A stretch of 64,000 nucleotides of DNA from the NCBI GenBank assembly GCA_002366565.1, contig DFBJ01000009.1, forward strand, positions 372,001 to 436,000. The letters run 5' to 3'. The DNA is from Bacteriovoracaceae bacterium UBA3083 (GTDB lineage Bacteria > Bdellovibrionota > Bacteriovoracia > Bacteriovoracales > Bacteriovoracaceae). Numbering within the stretch: position 1 is the stretch's first letter; each line of letters begins with the position of its first letter. The translations under genes were made by a program, and so were the position numbers. Below the pieces are notes generated by a model that saw only the letters and a program-made list of their open reading frames with translations, had not been told where the DNA came from and did not search any database. This document shows positions 61,723 to 64,000 of this stretch, in pieces.

Positions 61723-62934
61723 ATGAACTATCCTGAATTTATAAATGAAAAGACATTTTTTGAACTCCATGACGGCCTTAGTGAATTAGATCTTCTAAAG
61801 AAGTTTTCGAACAATTTAAAAACTATTCACTATCTTACAACAACTCACTATTCTGACTTCAGTGTACTTATTAAGGAATACCTTTTAGCTGGAGCTAAGA
61901 TATTCAATATGGAGTTTGGAATTGTTTCTAATATTATTGGTGAGGAGTATACTATTTTCGATGCTATATCCCCTGATAATGTTTTAAGTGCAGGAGCGAT
62001 TTTTGAGCTTCAAGGAACATACTGCCGAGAAGTTGTAAAGAGTAAGAGAGTTATAGGTTTACCTCATGTCGGTGGAATTGAAGAGATGCGTGGTCATCCC
62101 GTCTATCAGAATATGAAACTCGAGTCCTATATCTCAGCTCCAATATTTAAAGAAGATGAAATTTATGGAACGTTAAACTTTTCCTCAACGAAAGTAAGAG
62201 AGCATGGTTTTTCTGAGTATGAAAGAGAATTGATCTCTATGTTGGCACACTCGATTGGTACATATTTATCATTAAGAGATAAGGAAGAGAAATTACAAAA
62301 TGCTAATAAGAGAATTAGAAAGCTAACAGGTTACCTCGCTCATGATTTACGTTCTCCTCTTGGAAATATATTTAGTCTTGCTGAATTATTGCCTGAGTTA
62401 ACAGAGGAAGAGTCTCTCGATATGATTAATGAAATTAAAGGGATCTCAAATAAAGCAATGGAAATTGTGAATACTGTTCTAGAGGCCGCAATTATAGGCG
62501 AGGGGAACCTGAGTTTAGATAGAAGAAAATATCTATTAGGCGATATTATTTATGAGTCAATTAATGACTTTAAAACATACTCTAATAATGCAAATCTAAG
62601 TATAAAAGAAAATATTGAAAAGGCCTATGTATATGTTGATAAAGAGAGAATGCACCAAGTTTTCACAAATCTCTTATCAAATAGTTTGAAGTACTCTAAA
62701 GAAAATACTGTTATAAATATAGATATTGTAAATACAGATAAAGGCGTAGAGTTTTCAATTAAAAATGTTATGAATAATGGTTTTGATATAAATAATATTG
62801 GAAGAACTTCAGAACAAAAAAGTACAGGCTTTGGTCTTGAAATTGTTCAGGAGATACTAAAGTTACACGATAGTGAGTTAGTAAATACCACTGAAGATGG
62901 AATTTATACGGCATCGTTTACCTTAAAATCTTAA
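61723..62934 (+). CDS. GAF-domain histidine kinase
   Basis: A 403-residue soluble sensor kinase: GAF domain at about 30-185 (contains GTYCREVVKSKRVIGLPHVGG), HisKA with His207 (LAHDLRSPLGN) and HATPase (N box LLSNSLKYSK, G box STGFGLEIVQEI). The GAF ligand is unknown; the cognate regulator is not adjacent. No clear ribosome binding site. Confidence 0.9.
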   Translation: MNYPEFINEKTFFELHDGLSELDLLKKFSNNLKTIHYLTTTHYSDFSVLIKEYLLAGAKIFNMEFGIVSNIIGEEYTIFDAISPDNVLSAGAIFELQGTYCREVVKSKRVIGLPHVGGIEEMRGHPVYQNMKLESYISAPIFKEDEIYGTLNFSSTKVREHGFSEYERELISMLAHSIGTYLSLRDKEEKLQNANKRIRKLTGYLAHDLRSPLGNIFSLAELLPELTEEESLDMINEIKGISNKAMEIVNTVLEAAIIGEGNLSLDRRKYLLGDIIYESINDFKTYSNNANLSIKENIEKAYVYVDKERMHQVFTNLLSNSLKYSKENTVINIDIVNTDKGVEFSIKNVMNNGFDINNIGRTSEQKSTGFGLEIVQEILKLHDSELVNTTEDGIYTASFTLKS

Positions 62935-62978
62935 GCTCATTATAGGTCTTATTTTGGATTTAGATTGTTTTAGGTTCT

Positions 62979-63548
62979 TTACTCTATACCTAAGCTATTA
63001 ACTCTTTTAGAGATTAGATTTATTCTATTAGAGTAACCTTCATATTGAGTCTTCGTTACGTTAGATTTAAATAATTTAAAAGATTCAAATACTTTTGTGA
63101 TACTTTCTCTGACTTCTTTTTTTACGAAAGGGATGTAAGCAATATCTAAAAATGAAATTGAGTTTCTTTCAAGTTTTAGCTCTTTAGCATAGTCTAAAAT
63201 AATGACCCAGTTCTCATAGTAAAATAATGTAGATAAGAATTTGCTTTCATTATCCTCTGAAAGAAAAATATCTTTTTCATATAATTCATTTGTTTTCTCT
63301 ATAATCGCTAGGATATCAGTAGGAGATGCACTTGCTAAAGCACTACCTAGGATTTGTCTAAAGCACTCTTGATACTTCTTTTTAGTTGGAGAGTTTGGGC
63401 AGGTCACTCTTATTGAATTCTCATTGTATTGAAGTAAGAGTTTCTTGCTATCAGTAATATTGTACTTTAAATAAAGTTGAGAAGAAACAAATCCTGTAGC
63501 TATAAATATAAGAAAAATTACTATTTTTCTAAGGATTGGTTTCTTCAT
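62979..63548 (-). CDS. Single-pass membrane protein of unknown function
   Basis: A 189-residue protein with an N-terminal anchor helix (IVIFLIFIATGFVSSQLYL) and an extracytoplasmic helical domain with two Cys (VTCPNSP, YQECFRQ). The ATG at 63548 has GGGAG nine bases upstream and lies within the end of the OmpA-domain gene, so the pair is translationally coupled. No family recognised. Confidence 0.6.
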   Translation of the reverse strand: MKKPILRKIVIFLIFIATGFVSSQLYLKYNITDSKKLLLQYNENSIRVTCPNSPTKKKYQECFRQILGSALASASPTDILAIIEKTNELYEKDIFLSEDNESKFLSTLFYYENWVIILDYAKELKLERNSISFLDIAYIPFVKKEVRESITKVFESFKLFKSNVTKTQYEGYSNRINLISKRVNSLGIE

Positions 63549-64000
63549 TAAAATATACTCCCAGTCCAAATTTTACTTTTTTAGCATCACTAATTGGTTC
63601 AATCACCTTTATTATGACTCTTCTATTTAAAGGTAGATTTTCGAGGATAGGGAGACCCTTCTCATCAACATTCTCAGCAACAGGCTCAGTGTCACCCTTC
63701 GTTACAGAAACGAGCTTCTTAGGATTAAAACCAAGGTATTCAAACCTCGCTAATACTTTGGCTGACCTTAGGGCCCCAAGTTCCCATGCACTATCTAATC
63801 CTGGCATTTCTCTAAACTCATAAGGATCACTATGTCCTTCAATGATTACTTTATAGTTTGGGTCTCTTGATCTAATAATATCAATTAGGGTATCGAGGGC
63901 AGGGATAGAGTTTTTCTCAATCTTCGCTGATTTATTTTCAAAGAGAACACTCCCTGAGAATGTAATTGCTAGTTCCGAATCTTTTATCGTTATTTTTGCT
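63529..64000 (-). CDS. OmpA/MotB C-terminal-domain protein, 5' end outside the window
   Basis: The minus-strand frame is open to the window edge, so only the last 156 residues are seen. They form an OmpA-like peptidoglycan-binding domain: VLFENKSAKIEKNSIPALDTL, IIEGHSDPYEF, ELGALRSAKVLARFEYLGF and NRRVIIKV. This fits a MotB-like motor stator or an OmpA-type tether; the missing N-terminus would decide. It overlaps the next gene by 20 bases. Confidence 0.85.
   Translation of the reverse strand, partial: AKITIKDSELAITFSGSVLFENKSAKIEKNSIPALDTLIDIIRSRDPNYKVIIEGHSDPYEFREMPGLDSAWELGALRSAKVLARFEYLGFNPKKLVSVTKGDTEPVAENVDEKGLPILENLPLNRRVIIKVIEPISDAKKVKFGLGVYFNEETNP

Noticed and set aside
63529..64000. 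Firm MotB assignment
   Set aside because: Only the OmpA-like C-terminal domain is inside the window; the membrane helix and plug that distinguish MotB are missing.
1..64000. tRNA or rRNA genes, CRISPR arrays, insertion sequences or prophage
   Set aside because: I saw no cloverleaf with a CCA-like end, no spaced repeats, no transposase or integrase motif and no phage structural gene.

Overview
The window is AT-rich bacterial chromosome, densely coding on both strands, with clear Shine-Dalgarno sites, many signal peptides and lipoboxes, and no rRNA, tRNA, CRISPR array, transposase or phage gene that I can see. Lys/Asn/Ser-rich proteins, secreted nucleases and proteases, many small exported proteins of unknown function and several sensory genes suggest a Gram-negative of the Bdellovibrionota/Bacteriovoracales type (Halobacteriovorax-like). 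That placement is inference from style only; no marker gene in the window proves it.

Layout. 1-24 kb is mixed housekeeping and stress: the end of an outer-membrane barrel gene, a deacetylase-superfamily enzyme, katG, an M23 lipoprotein, an AhpD-like gene divergent from a TetR-yghU operon with two matching operators, a secreted endonuclease I, a RbgA-like GTPase, mgtE, hpf, a glycosyltransferase, a POT-like transporter, an RhlE-like helicase, a divergent trans-sulfuration-type PLP enzyme, and a chemoreceptor. 24-33 kb holds a PPDK-like phosphotransferase coupled to a membrane PQQ-propeller protein, a rhomboid protease, a DoxX-like/exported-HAD pair, a lipid-kinase-like gene, a proline-rich miniprotein, a DUF962-like protein and a BASS-family transporter.

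33.2-43.4 kb is the most unusual stretch: eleven genes in two convergent operons whose final stop codons share one TTAA. They encode three Rieske oxygenases, a plant-type ferredoxin, two soluble ferritin-fold di-iron proteins (one AurF-like), a histidine-box membrane hydroxylase, a GH3-like adenylating enzyme, a left-handed beta-helix acyltransferase, an SDR and an unrecognised protein. In the minus-strand operon all six junctions overlap. There is no PKS, NRPS or carrier protein and no dedicated ferredoxin reductase. I read this as an undescribed, heavily oxidative pathway for a lipid-, steroid- or amide-type small molecule.

43.7-64 kb contains a cold-shock protein with an extra domain, an exported M1-type metallopeptidase, truA, a stand-alone receiver domain, an exported HNH nuclease, and two back-to-back stress operons. 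One (minus strand) is TetR - CcdA - thioredoxin/peroxiredoxin fusion - two DoxX-like proteins, with matching TTGAC..GTCAA palindromes at both promoters. The other (plus strand) is an arsenic operon (arsC, ACR3, arsH) headed by a mercury-type MerR regulator under a promoter that looks like a mer promoter; both regulator genes appear to be leaderless. The end carries a LETM1-like protein, a Tat-exported VanY-like peptidase, a YjdM-like protein, a CHASE hybrid histidine kinase, a GAF histidine kinase, and the 3' part of an OmpA/MotB-domain gene that runs off the window.
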